From: Ditylenchus dipsaci
Lineage: Eukaryota; Nematoda; Chromadorea; Rhabditida; Anguinidae
Direction of reading: 5' to 3'
NCBI GenBank assembly: GCA_004194705.1
Contig: SADC01001335.1
Location: 1 to 64,000 of the forward strand
DNA length: 64,000 nucleotides
Shown: in pieces, positions 1-9,588 of the stretch
Numbering within the stretch: position 1 is the first letter of the stretch
Layout: every line of letters begins with the position of its first letter
The notes under the pieces: model-generated
What the model saw: only the letters and a program-made list of their open reading frames with translations
The model's database searches: none
What the model was told of the DNA's origin: nothing
Position numbers and translations under genes: made by a program

Positions 1-170
1 AAAAAGAATATTCCTCGCGCGATGTTTGCGATGTTGACATCGCAAACACGCATTGCACGCAGCAAATTTAGACCAAAACATCGCATCGCAAATCGCACGC
101 ATGATTTTGAAAACATCGCAACATCGCATCGCAATTTGTTAAGTTCATCGCAACTTATCTTGCAATTCGT
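1..170. repeat. ATCGCA-motif array (left part)
   Basis: A degenerate array of CATCGCAA / CATCGCATCGCA units runs from the window edge to about 170, and short pieces recur at 535-555 and 1671-1735. The RPL34-bearing element at 561-1668 lies between the last two, so the array looks split by that insertion. No coding signal; an open frame at 22-249 is only a by-product of the motif. Confidence 0.6.
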
Positions 171-996
171 TTATATAATATGTAAAATTGATGGTGTCAT
201 GGCTTTTCGTATAGGCTCAACATCGAAAAACACCCGTCAAAATCATTAATCTCCCGTCAAATTTTATTTTTTATCCCGTCAATTCAAATTTTTCCACAAA
301 ATCATTATGAGATGTTGAATTCTCCTCATAAGAATCGGCAATTGTTGAAATTCTCGTATTAGTTTTCTTAAATGTTTGATGTATTATTGTGGTCTGAATA
401 TGAATAGAATTGAATATTTGCATGATATGGTCGATTGAGATCTATATTCTGAAAAGGTTCAATTTTTTTCGAAATTATGTGAAATAAAAATTTTCGGCCA
501 AAAATTTCAACATTGCACTTGAAAACTCAACGTAAGACATCGAACATCGCATGTATTGAACTTAAGGAGCATGCCCGTGCCCGACACGGTGAAATTTGAA
601 TTTCCAAAGGCGGGGACCACTTTAATGCGTGAGACCAAAAAAATTCAAAATTCAAAATTCATTCCTGATGTAAACTGCTGTTGTAGAATAGACCGTATGC
701 TATCGTAATTCTCACCTATTTCCTTATTATCCTGCTAGAAAGTCCACTGTGTGTCAAGTCTGTGTTTTGCTCCTTGCTTCAATAAAGCAACTTGGAGCTG
801 TTTATGGCAAACGTGTTTTAGTAAGGTTCGTATAATCTCAAGCCTTTCCCTGTAAATTATTATGAACTTCTTTTACAGCCGAAACAGACTGATTTAGTAT
901 TTTACGAATTGCCTACAGTCAAGAAGACATTGCCTAGCTATAGCTACTTCAGTGCCAACGTGGTTCATTTTACAATGATTGATTTTTAGCTGTAGA

Positions 997-1388
997 ATGG
1001 TGGCAACGCGTGACTTATCGCCGCGACTCTGCTACATACAGAAGTCGAACAAAACCAAGATTTCGAAGACCCGGAGGAAAAAATGTGGTGCTCTATCGCA
1101 GAAGATCGGCAAGGTGCCCAAGTGCGGAGATACGGAGTTCGCCTTCATGGGGTTAGTGACACTTTATATCGATTGGAGTTTCATCTATCTGTTTTTCCAT
1201 TACAGATCCAGCCATCGCGTCCACGAGAGAATGTCCCGCTTACCAAGCGAAAGAAGACGTTTCACGGGCCTATGGTGGATGTCTGAGCGGAGCTGCTGTG
1301 CGTCAGCGAATCATCCGTGCCTTCCTGGTTGAGGGCAGAAGATTGCCACCAAGATTTACAAGCCAAGATGGAAGCTACCAAGAAATGA
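997..1388 (+). pseudogene. rpl-34: ribosomal protein L34 (eL34) copy, frame-broken
   Basis: eL34 is a small basic protein of the large cytosolic ribosomal subunit. The family signature is readable in order but spread over all three frames: [79 protein letters not shown], and a tail QAKMEATKK before TGA at 1386. An intron of 54 bp (1152-1205, GTTAGT..TTACAG) separates two exons. About eight single-base indels break the frame, while almost no amino-acid substitution or nonsense change is needed. That pattern fits assembly error at least as well as gene decay. The position inside an inverted-repeat element suggests a mobilised copy, or the real gene flanked by repeats. Alternative: a functional gene with poor base calling. 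Confidence 0.8.
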
Positions 1389-1435
1389 GGAAATGTTTAC
1401 TTTGCCTATTCGTTTCTCCCTCTCTCGTTACAATC

Positions 1436-1441
1436 AATAAA
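1436..1441 (+). terminator. poly(A) signal of the RPL34 copy
   Basis: AATAAA lies 48 bp after the L34 stop codon, at a typical distance for a 3' UTR end. It shows that the element carries the 3' end of a gene and not only its coding part. Confidence 0.6.
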
Positions 1442-2118
1442 TGTCGTCTCTAAAAATATAGTGTAGTTGGTAACATAGTTTTTTTTTAACTAGCGTGTGT
1501 GACAGAACTCATTCCGATAATTTTGTTGCCCTTCAGAGCATGCGAACTTTGTTAGGAACTTGGGATGCTGTGGAGGAATACAAACTTTCATGTAAATTCT
1601 TGAGGTCATAATTTCTCAATAATTCAAATTCAACATTTCACCGTGCGGGCACGGGCATGCCCCTTAAATACCGACATCGCAACATCGCACGCAAATATTT
1701 CGGTGGAAACATCGTATTGCAACGTCGCAAGGGCAATGCCGGCATCTAATCCCCGAACTGATGTTTTTCCAATTTTAATTTACACACTCATTCGCAACCT
1801 TACTGAAAATGAGCCCGAATTCTTGCCGTCATTTTCATAAAAATAATGTAAATTTGAAATAGCGAAAAATCTCAGTTCCTAATAATACGTAAATCCTAAC
1901 CATCATAGTACTTATTTCTTCCCGGGTCAAACATTTGCTAGCTACCCTGCTTTTCTGAAGTGATTTTGTGTGAAAAAATTTCTATTTTGTTTCCCATGAA
2001 ATTCTGACTCTAGAAAGTCACTAAAAGTGTTGACAAATAAATAAATTGGTGGAGGCCAGGGTATATGAGACTAAGTACGCATCATTTCGCTGGTTTCCTT
2101 TATTTTGATAGTCATTTG

Positions 2119-3917
2119 GGCTGTACCTCATTTCGTAACGCGCCATTTCGTAAAGGTTCATTTTGGTAACAAGTTCATTTGGTAACAGGTTCATTTGGTA
2201 AACAGGTTCAGTTAGTAACATTTTTTTCGTTAACGCAAGATTTCGTAACAGATTCGTTTCGTAACAATTTTTTTCGTACACGAGATTTCGTAACAATTTT
2301 TTCGTAACCCGAGATTTCGTAACAACATTTTCGTGACAGTGATTTCAAGGCTACTACCTAATTCAATTTGGTCTAATTTACAACTTTTTTCAAAGAACAG
2401 GGGGGACCAAGGCAGTTTTTTTAGGTTTTTTGAAATTTTTTATTTTGTCCAAACACCCAAACCATCGCAAACCCAACCAAAATAACCCTCAAAACTGCCT
2501 TAATAGTCCCAAACCTAACCCAAAATGAAAATAAAAATTTCTTTAAAATGAAAATAAACCATTTTTTCCAAATTAAAATTGTGAGAGGAATTGGGTTTAT
2601 TAAGTCAAAATTGCGATTTTACACACTCCAACTTCAAAGGTACCACCTGGTCAGGTGGATATCCACCTGGATGGCCTGAAAATAAAAAAGGTAATTTAAA
2701 TAAAAAAATCCATTTTTCCAAACTAAATAAATTTGAGGATTGGGCTTGTTAAGACCAAAAGTGCGATTTCACCTACCCAACCCAAACCTGGGGCGGCTAC
2801 CACCTGGACAGGTTGATATCCAGGTAACTCCAGAGTAGGCAAATTCACCCAATGACCTGAAAAATCAATTGCTTGCTTTTATATCTGAAATTATATTAAA
2901 ATAAGGAATGCGCCCAGGGTGATTCGAACCAACTAAATCAAACCTTAGAATTACTAACACCCCATCATGCAGTGTGACCAAACCAAGTGGTCGTCCACTT
3001 AAATCAAAAGTTCTTTTTTTCACGTTTATCGGGTTCCAAAACAAATTTCTGCACTAATTCGAGCATCCTGAAGATGGTTTGACAGTGGTAAAATCACGTT
3101 TTACCGAGAAATGTTTGAGTTATTGCTAACGATTGATTTTGATAAATCAACAATTAGCAATAACTTAAAATTTCTTAATAAAACGTGATTTTACCACTGT
3201 CAAACCATCTTCAGCATACTCGAATCAGTGCAGAAAAATTGTTTTGGACCCGAAAACGTGAAAAAAAAATTTGATCCAAGTGGACGACCACTTGGTTTGG
3301 TTCGTCCCTCTGGATGTCCTTCGATGGAGTTCTGAGCGATTATGAGTGGTGATGTAGAGCTTGCTGGTTCGAATCCACTGGGCTACTTTTGATTTTATTA
3401 TAAATTTTGAGTGTTTGAGTGTGTAGAGGTCCATATACTCACCACCAAAGGTTGCTGGTTCGAACCCCTCTGGATGCAATCAGTCTCGGGTCCTGGTCAC
3501 TAGGTGCTTTTAGATGCTTGGGATGATTGGGGTGGTTTCAGCAATTTGGGATGTTTTGGGTAAATTACGGATGGCTTAAGTAATTTGGGATGATTCGGAC
3601 AATAATCTAAAAAATTTCGAAAAAAAAACTAAAAAAACTGCCTTGGTCCCCCTGTTGTTTGAAAAAAGTTGTGAATTAGATTAAATCAAATTAGGTAAAG
3701 TCTTAGTATCACTGTTACGAAAATGTTTGTTACGAAATCTCGCATTACGAAAAAATTTGTTACAAAATCTCGCGTTACAAAACCATTTGTTACGAATTAG
3801 CTCATTACGAAATGAACTGTTTACAAAATGAACCTGTACCAAATGAACCTGTTACCAAATGAACTTGTTACCAAATGAACCTGTTACGAAATGGCGCGTT
3901 ACGAATGAGGTACAGCC
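2119..3917. mobile_element. foldback element A (TTACGAAATGAAC arms)
   Basis: Arms of about 290 bp start GGCTGTACCTCATT and consist of a degenerate tandem unit close to GTTACGAAATGAAC; the right arm is the inverted copy ending AATGAGGTACAGCC. An 8 bp target duplication GTCATTTG flanks it (2111-2118 and 3918-3925). A related sequence at about 61500-61780 lacks the insertion at the same point. The interior has a CCACCTGG-rich stretch, GGTTCGAACC-like boxes and a 330 bp palindrome. No transposase is visible, so it is non-autonomous. The 8 bp duplication would fit hAT or P superfamily transposition; the superfamily is not proven. Confidence 0.88.
2977..3305. repeat. palindrome P2, copy 1 (inside element A)
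   Basis: A near-perfect inverted repeat centred near 3145 begins with AACCAAGTGGTCGTCCACTT and ends with its complement. The arms contain GATGGTTTGACAGTGGTAAA and a central TAGCAATAACTT hairpin. Further copies lie at 44742-45062, 45236-45545, about 58685-58920 and 59060-59350, always in the interior of a foldback element. Confidence 0.8.
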
Positions 3918-4067
3918 GTCATTTGCTTGAAATCGCGAAATCAAGGCAGTTGCTAACAGCGAAGCAGTGCTGGAAATGATCGCAATCGATTGCTCGATAG
4001 TTTATGACTCTAGAAGTCACTAAACTTAATAAAAAATAAAAAAAAGTGCACCTAGCGGGATAAGAAA

Positions 4068-4588
4068 GGGCAATACTTTTTTGACCCAGATTCACTTTTT
4101 TTTGACCCAGATTCACTTTTTTTGTCCCAGATTTCCTCATTTCTGTCCCAGATTTAGCTTAAATCACAGGGGGGACCAAGCACTTACAAAATTGGTCAAA
4201 AAAATTTTCTCTCATAACAGCCTGAAAGTTTTCTATAACGTTTCTATCATGTTTTGAGCATTTTCAACCAAAATTATTTTTTCCGCAAAAATTTTGCCTT
4301 GGGGGACCAAGGTAGCCCAAAGTTTTCAAGAGCCTGAAATGTGACCTTGGTCCCAAGGCAAAAATTTTGCGGAAAAAATAATTTTTGGCGAAAATGCTCA
4401 AACATGATAGAAACGTTATAGAAAAACTTTCAGGCTGTTATGAGAGAAAATTTTTTTGACCAATTTGTAAGTGCTTGGTCCCCCCCTGTGGTTTAAGCTA
4501 AATCTGGGACAGAAATGAGGAAATCTGGGACAAAAAAAAGTGAATCTGGTCAAAAAAAAGTGAATCTGGGTCAAAAAAAAGTTTCGCC
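4068..4588. mobile_element. foldback element B (TTTGACCCAGATTCAC arms)
   Basis: The whole 521 bp is one large inverted repeat centred near 4330. Outer arms carry two to four units of TTTTGACCCAGATTCAC; the inner arms carry CACAGGGGGGACCAAGC and CCTTGGGGGACCAAGG. A 9 bp direct duplication GATAAGAAA flanks it (4059-4067, 4589-4597). There is no coding capacity. The 9 bp duplication is typical of Mutator-like elements, but the assignment is inference. Confidence 0.85.
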
Positions 4589-4899
4589 GATAAGAAAAGT
4601 CGGCGCTAGAAGCGAATACACCCCCCCCCTAAGCATCCGACCTTTAAAAATTGCTGTAACTACCCTTGCAAACAACAAGTTTAGGCTTAGCCCTTAGCTT
4701 GGGGGTAGACCAGCGTACGGAAGTTGTGATTAATGAAGAGTTTGCGCACACTTTCCGGGGTCTGGGACATAAATTTGGGTACTTTTTACTAAAGTAAAAA
4801 AAGTTGAAATCGTTGGGGGGTGGGGGGGGGGTTTGTTATTCGCTACTAGCGTCGAAAAGTCGATTTTAGGCGATGCGTATATGAAGTGCCCCCCCCCCC

Positions 4900-5138
4900 T
4901 TTAAAGGGCCTGACCTCTTCCTAATCGGTGGTCCCCCGCCAATTCAAAAATTTCCCTTGATCATTGGACTTCTGTACGGATTTTTCCGCTAGGTTTCTAA
5001 CAAACTAAGCCTAAATTTGATTTCAGGCCTAGTTTTGTTAGAAACGCGGCGGAAAAATCCGTACAGAAGTCCAATGATCAAGAGAAAATTTTGAATTGGC
5101 GGGGGACCACCGAGTAGGAAGAGGTCAGGCCCTTTAAG
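4900..5138. repeat. palindromic element CTTTAAAGGGCCTGACC
   Basis: An inverted repeat with arms of about 110 bp: CTTTAAAGGGCCTGACCTCT at the left, complement at the right, with GGTGGTCCCCCGCCAATT inside each arm and a short AT-rich centre near 5019. It resembles the TTTAAAGG..CATG family by its ends and the GGCGGGGACCAC block. Confidence 0.75.
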
Positions 5139-5156
5139 AAAACGCAATTAAAACGC

Positions 5157-5316
5157 CTGGTTCGCGCCTTTTCTTTTTTGAAAATTGTGTTGCATCTTAC
5201 ACGAGCATGCCCCTTTAACAGATTTGCAAAATACTTCCTCGAGGCTGAGATATATGTTCTCAAAGTTAGGGGTGGGCGTTATTAGAGCATGTGCGCTTAT
5301 TAGAGGAAATACCGTA
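5157..5316. repeat. two truncated element ends
   Basis: The segment 5157-5219 (GGTTCGCGCC .. GAGCATGCCCCTTTAAC) is one end of a TTAAAGGGGCATG element like 59947-60186. The segment 5246-5316 (AAAGTTAGGGGTGGGCG .. ATTAGAGGAAATACCGTA) is the right end of a TACCGTA-type element with two GCGCTTATTAG-like cassettes. Opposite ends are missing. Confidence 0.6.
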
Positions 5317-5404
5317 AATAGAAACATGCCATATAAACAGTTTTTCCTAGTGACCGAGAAGTATTAGACTAGTGACTGACAGATACATGTCAAATACTAT
5401 AGCT

Positions 5405-5832
5405 CCATTAATACTCCCGCGGGACACGGACACGAGACAATTTTTCAAACACGTTTTTGTCTCTATCTTACCTCCCAGCTATCACGTTTCACTACTTTTA
5501 ATAGATCTACAAGGGAACAGACCATGCTCTACAACATAGAGATAACAGATGTGCCATGATCAGTATCGAAAACGGTTTTTAGGCTGTCCGCACGTCAATG
5601 TCCTGTGGGACAAATATGGGATTTGCGCGGGACGGGACATTGACCTGCGGGACAGCCTAAAAATCGATTTCGATACTGATCATGGCAAATCTGTTATCTC
5701 TATGTTGTAGAGCATGTCTGTTCCCTTGTGGATCTATTAAAGAAACTATTGAAAAAAATGATGGCTGGGAGCCGAGATAGAGACAAAAAGGTGTTTGAAA
5801 AATTGTCTCGTGTCCCACGGGAGTATGAATGG
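5405..5832. mobile_element. palindrome P1, copy 1 (CCATTAATACTCCCGCGGGACA)
   Basis: A 428 bp inverted repeat, arms about 200 bp, ends CCATTAATACTCCCGCGGGA / complement, centre with GGGACATTGACCTGCGGGAC. Short AGCT repeats flank it, possibly a 4 bp duplication. A second copy lies at 50673-51087. It is non-coding, and such a structure would fold into one hairpin if transcribed. Confidence 0.8.
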
Positions 5833-6225
5833 AGCTCATATAGACATAGACACCATTTGGCTCGAAGCACCTATCAAGTCATTTTGAGAAATTAACGAGC
5901 ATTTTGATCATTTTCAATGGTCAAAAGTTAATTAATAGATAAGCGCTTAACGCGGGATGACTAAAATTTTATTTAACACGAGAATCCCGAACTGTGAGAC
6001 CGGCAGGTTCTCATGCAGAATTTCATGCTGAATTTTTCTGTAGCGGTCGATTTAAACAACGGCACTGTTTCCACCGAATAACCCACTTTTATAAAATAAC
6101 TAAAATCACTAAAGCGCGTTTCATACATGCTTCTATATCTATCTTATCACAGCAGCACTTAACCAAGTTCAATATCTGATTTTGTAGCTGAAGAAGTTGG
6201 CTTTCTTACACATATTTTTTTTTGT

Positions 6226-6310
6226 TAAAGGACCATGGTTTTTGAACGCAGCGACATTTCCAAAATTTGAATTGGCGGGGACACTTTTTATCATCGAGAC
6301 CAATTAAATT
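6226..6310. repeat. end of a TTAAAGGACCATG-type element
   Basis: TTAAAGGACCATGGTTTTTG followed by AATTTGAATTGGCGGGGACA has the layout of the left ends at 561 and 52325. The partner end was not found nearby. Confidence 0.45.
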
Positions 6311-6386
6311 TGAATGTGAATTATTTTTTATTTGCATTGAAAATTTAAATTTTATGTTTTAGTCCACTTTAATTCAAAAACTCATA

Positions 6387-6637
6387 TACCGTATTCTCTC
6401 TATTAGTTCCACACTCTCTACTGAACCCACCCCCCAACTTTGAGGACCTGTATCTCAGCTCAGAGAATTTTTTAACAAAGCTGTTTATTGCATTTTCTTA
6501 ACTCCACGAGCTCTACTGATTCCGCTCTTTAGATTTTGAATTTTCACCAAAAATCTCGAGATCGACCCAAAATTTTTCCGATTTTTGGACGATTGAAAAA
6601 TAATCCCACATGTGGAACTAATAGAGAGAATACGGTA
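6387..6637. mobile_element. TACCGTA MITE, cassette GTTCCACA
   Basis: A 251 bp element with ends TACCGTATTCTCTCTATTAG and complement. The TA at each end is the probable TA target duplication (Tc1/mariner-like behaviour, inferred). The conserved core (GATCGACC..AAATTTTTCC, GAGCTC, GGACCTGTATCTCAGC) is in reverse orientation relative to the copy at 11994. The copy-specific cassette GTTCCACA appears next to both ends, and degenerate versions appear internally. A truncated relative (right end only) lies at 6727-6775. Confidence 0.8.
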
Positions 6638-7381
6638 TTTAGATATGGTGCAGGGAAAGTAGCCTAAATCGTCAATTGAAATCGTCAATCAAAAATTGTC
6701 CTAACTCTGAAATATTAGTCAAAAAAGAGGGGGGGGGGTGTATTAGACCAGGGCGTTTATTAGAGATAATACGGTGTATCGCGAATGAAATGCTTTTCGA
6801 AATTAGTTGTCGTTTTAAGGTCACAAAATTTTTACGAAAAAGAGCTTGTAACTTCACCTACAACGGTTATCTGCTACTTATGTTATACAAAAAAGACATA
6901 TCAGAAAATCGGGGTCATTTTGACATCAAATGCGGCAATATTTCAAAATAAAATCGTGATAAACTTCGAAAAATCAATATATAAGTTGTGATGAAAATTT
7001 CGCTAGTTTTTTTCTGTCGGATGAACCATCGATTTTGACACCGGATCCTTGTTCAGCGCAGTCGACTTGCTTAAGCTTTCTTCATACTTCCGCGGTATTG
7101 ACAACGATATTGTCACGCGGGACAGAGTAGCAGGACAAAAGTCACGGACACATTTCGGTTACTGTTCCGCTAGACATCGACTCAAGGGACAACCCTAAAA
7201 TTACAATAAATGTATTGAAGATGGCCGATATTCGGTGGGCCTAGCTTAATAATTGGTACTTTTGACTCAGAATTGAATGCCCTACACGGTGCCACCAGTG
7301 AACTCTACATCTGCAGCACCTATTACACCCACGCTTACATTCTACTCAGACTAAGACAAAATACCTTGCATGCCGTATAAC

Positions 7382-7387
7382 TTTATT
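7382..7387 (-). terminator. poly(A) signal downstream of the disrupted gene
   Basis: AATAAA on the minus strand lies 34 bp after the TAG stop at 7422-7424. It supports 7422-7490 being a genuine terminal coding exon, now separated from its upstream half by foldback element C. Confidence 0.55.
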
Positions 7388-7421
7388 GAATAACATCAAC
7401 AACAACATGTGCCGAGCAACG

Positions 7422-8928
7422 CTAATACTCTTGCAATGAAGCTTGGTATTCCTTCAGGCTCATTTCGGCAACTGACTTCTTGCGAGCGGTGTCAGACGAG
7501 GGACACGGTCATTTCCCCGAAAAATCATTTCCCCGAAAAGTACGTTTCCCCGAAAAGTTCATTTCCCGAAAAGTTCATTTCCCGAAAAGTATCATTTCCC
7601 CGAAAAGTATCATTTCCCCGAAAAAATTTGAATCTCTATATAGTATTTTGGTCGGTTGTGTCCGTCACACTTTTGACTTCGGAGGCGAAAAATGTGTCGT
7701 AGATAGGAAAATTATTTTGTCGCTAATCCTATCGTGTTCTCCAGAATGTAAGCTTTTGTTTGAAAATAAGATCGTCGAGAAATACGCATTCTAAGAGGGC
7801 ATTTGCTGATAAACTCGCAATCCTAATTGAACAAAATAGTTAAGCTAAGGAATTTATTGTGTAATACAACAAAAAATCCAAGATCAAGACAAATAAGAAG
7901 TTTTCAAATATCATTCATAACATAATTGTTAGCTAACCCTTTCAAAAATCCTATTCCTATTAGAGTTTGACCGAAGAAAGACCTGAACAAAGTCATCAGT
8001 ATTTAAAGTAATATCAAATCTGTTACCGCCTGGATAACAGTTGTTGGCACCGCAGTTGCCTGATTGTTTGCCTGTACCACCGCTTCCTCTTGCTTTTGTT
8101 CATCACTGTCATTGATGTAAATATCATAGCCATCGTCTACCTCTTCTAACACTCTTTGCACCATACTAGCCATAGCTGAAAACAATTCTAAAAACTTGTC
8201 ATGGAAAGCAGCATATAAAAAGAGGACGAACAAGCAGAAGTAACAGACAAGACGAAACATCAAATCGATATTTATCCGTTTAACAAAATTCTGTTCATGA
8301 CACAACTTTATTCAAATAATGAATATTTTCAGGGAAACAAACTTTTCGGGGAAATGATAATTTTCGGGGAAATGAACTTTTCGGGGAAATGAACTTTTCG
8401 GGGAAACGTACTTTCGGGGAAATGAACTTTTCGGGGAAATGAACTTTTCGGGAAACGATACGTACCCGTCAGACGAAGTTTCGGTAGACTTCTCGGGCGC
8501 TTCCAACAGATACTCCTCCCACTTGCTGATGAAATTACGAAGCTCTCCTGAAGTAGTATTTCATAAGCAGAAATTGAAAAAAAGGCAAGATTACTTTTGC
8601 ACTCCAGCTGCATTCTCGTGTACCTCCGTGTTCGACTCGTTTGAGCAGATCAGCAATTTCCACGGCCAGTGGAGGCATTTTTTTCTTGTTTTCGACGGCA
8701 TTCATCGGGCGCTCATACTCTGGATCCAACTTCTGCTTCTTGCTGGTGGGAGACTTTGTAGGCGTTTGCTTGGCTGAGACCGACAGCGTCGCATTGGTGG
8801 CTCGAATCCTAAATAAAATCAATTAAAACTAGTCAATACTAATTAATAGTTTCTTACTGCTGGTCCGAGTACCTATTAACTGTGCAAAGAAAGGCTGTGG
8901 CACATTTTTATTGATGCTGAAAACGCTG
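7422..8928 (-). CDS. unrecognised, probably nuclear protein; last exon split by an insertion
   Basis: Three exon-like blocks are readable on the minus strand: 8858-8928 (SVFSINKNVPQPFF..), 8595-8808 (KQTPTKSPTSKKQKL, a basic stretch resembling a nuclear localisation signal, then MPPLAVEIADLLKR), and a last exon from 8547 (ELRNFISKWEEYLLEAPEKS) whose continuation is at 7422-7490 (ARKKSVAEMSLKEYQASLQE then stop). Splice-like sites are GTAAGAA at 8858, GTAATC at 8595 and TACTTCAG before 8547. The last exon is cut by foldback element C with duplication GTCAGACGA. Exon phases do not join perfectly, so one or two indels or wrong boundaries are likely. I recognise no family. Upstream, ATG at about 9315 (MALRKSADARNSTSSS..) may be a further exon. 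Function unknown. Confidence 0.55.
7500..8467. mobile_element. foldback element C (TTTCCCCGAAAAG arms), exonic insertion
   Basis: Arms of 120-130 bp consist of six to eight units close to CATTTCCCCGAAAAGT at the left and the inverted units at the right; the ends are GGGACACGG and GGGTACGTATCG (reverse). A 9 bp duplication GTCAGACGA flanks it (7491-7499, 8468-8476) and falls in coding sequence. The interior of about 700 bp contains a 100-codon minus-strand frame. Confidence 0.9.
8003..8305 (-). CDS. small membrane-anchored ORF inside element C
   Basis: A 100-residue frame has one hydrophobic segment (about residues 15-34), followed by an acidic, glutamine-rich tail (EEVDDGYDIYINDSDEQKQEE). 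Composition is more protein-like than that of neighbouring random frames. No family recognised. It could be a captured gene fragment, or chance. No splice or poly(A) evidence was seen. Confidence 0.3.
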   Translation of the reverse strand: MCHEQNFVKRINIDLMFRLVCYFCLFVLFLYAAFHDKFLELFSAMASMVQRVLEEVDDGYDIYINDSDEQKQEEAVVQANNQATAVPTTVIQAVTDLILL

Positions 8929-9129
8929 CTAAAGATATATTTGTTTTTGAAAACTTAATCGCATATGAATGCGCACATTCTGACGAAATTTTTGGTGTAC
9001 AATGTCCGATATTGGTAATGAGCTCGAACCGCATGTCATGAAGATTTTATTTGAGAAATAATATTTCTATATAGTATTTGGACTGAGTAAGTCACACTAT
9101 TTTTGTTGCTTTTAAACTTTTCTCGAGCT

Positions 9130-9225
9130 TTTGATACCCAGGTAGTGTTCCACAGGTAGTGGTCTCCAAGTGGTGGTGCCCAGTTGGTGGTTCTCAGGTG
9201 GTGGTACTCAGGTAGTGATCCTCGG
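9130..9225. repeat. CAGGTAGTGGT tandem array
   Basis: About seven units close to CAGGTAGTGGTTCTC (13-15 bp period) in one orientation, 5' of the disrupted gene on its strand. No inverted partner was seen nearby. Confidence 0.6.
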
Positions 9226-9588
9226 GTGATTCTCGGAAAAAGTCTTCAAAACGTGAGGTGAAGAAGATGTCGAATTCCGTGCGTCAGCCGATTTCCTGAG
9301 TGCCATTAGTGAAAGCGTCGACTGTGCTATGATAATTTACATATTGCTTTCGTAATTTGGAGCCTGTTACGACGACAGTCTATCCCTAGTTTAACACTCC
9401 GACGGTCATGCGTTGCAATTGCCTCTATTTATAGAGAAACTCACGCGGAGTACGATTGTACCGGTCGCTCTCGCTTCGATGACTGATAAAATAAGTGAAA
9501 ACAGGCTTGGAAGATACCGTAATTCTTTTAATAGAAGACTCGGGTGTTATATTTTTCAACCTCCCTCCAGGGGGTATTATAATAGAGG

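Larger units (their letters stand above)
561..1668. mobile_element. TTAAGGGGCATGCCC inverted-repeat element carrying RPL34
   Basis: Terminal inverted repeats of about 45 bp are visible: TTAAGGAGCATGCCCGTGCC at the left and its complement with GGGCACGGGCATGCCCCTTAA at the right, both followed inward by CACGGTGAAAT and AATTTGAATT. The interior holds a ribosomal protein L34 copy with its intron and poly(A) signal plus 300-400 bp upstream. Ends of the same type occur near 5157-5219, 6226, 13141, 52325 and 59947-60186, so this is a family. No convincing target duplication was found. The retained intron argues for DNA-level capture rather than reverse transcription. Confidence 0.6.
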
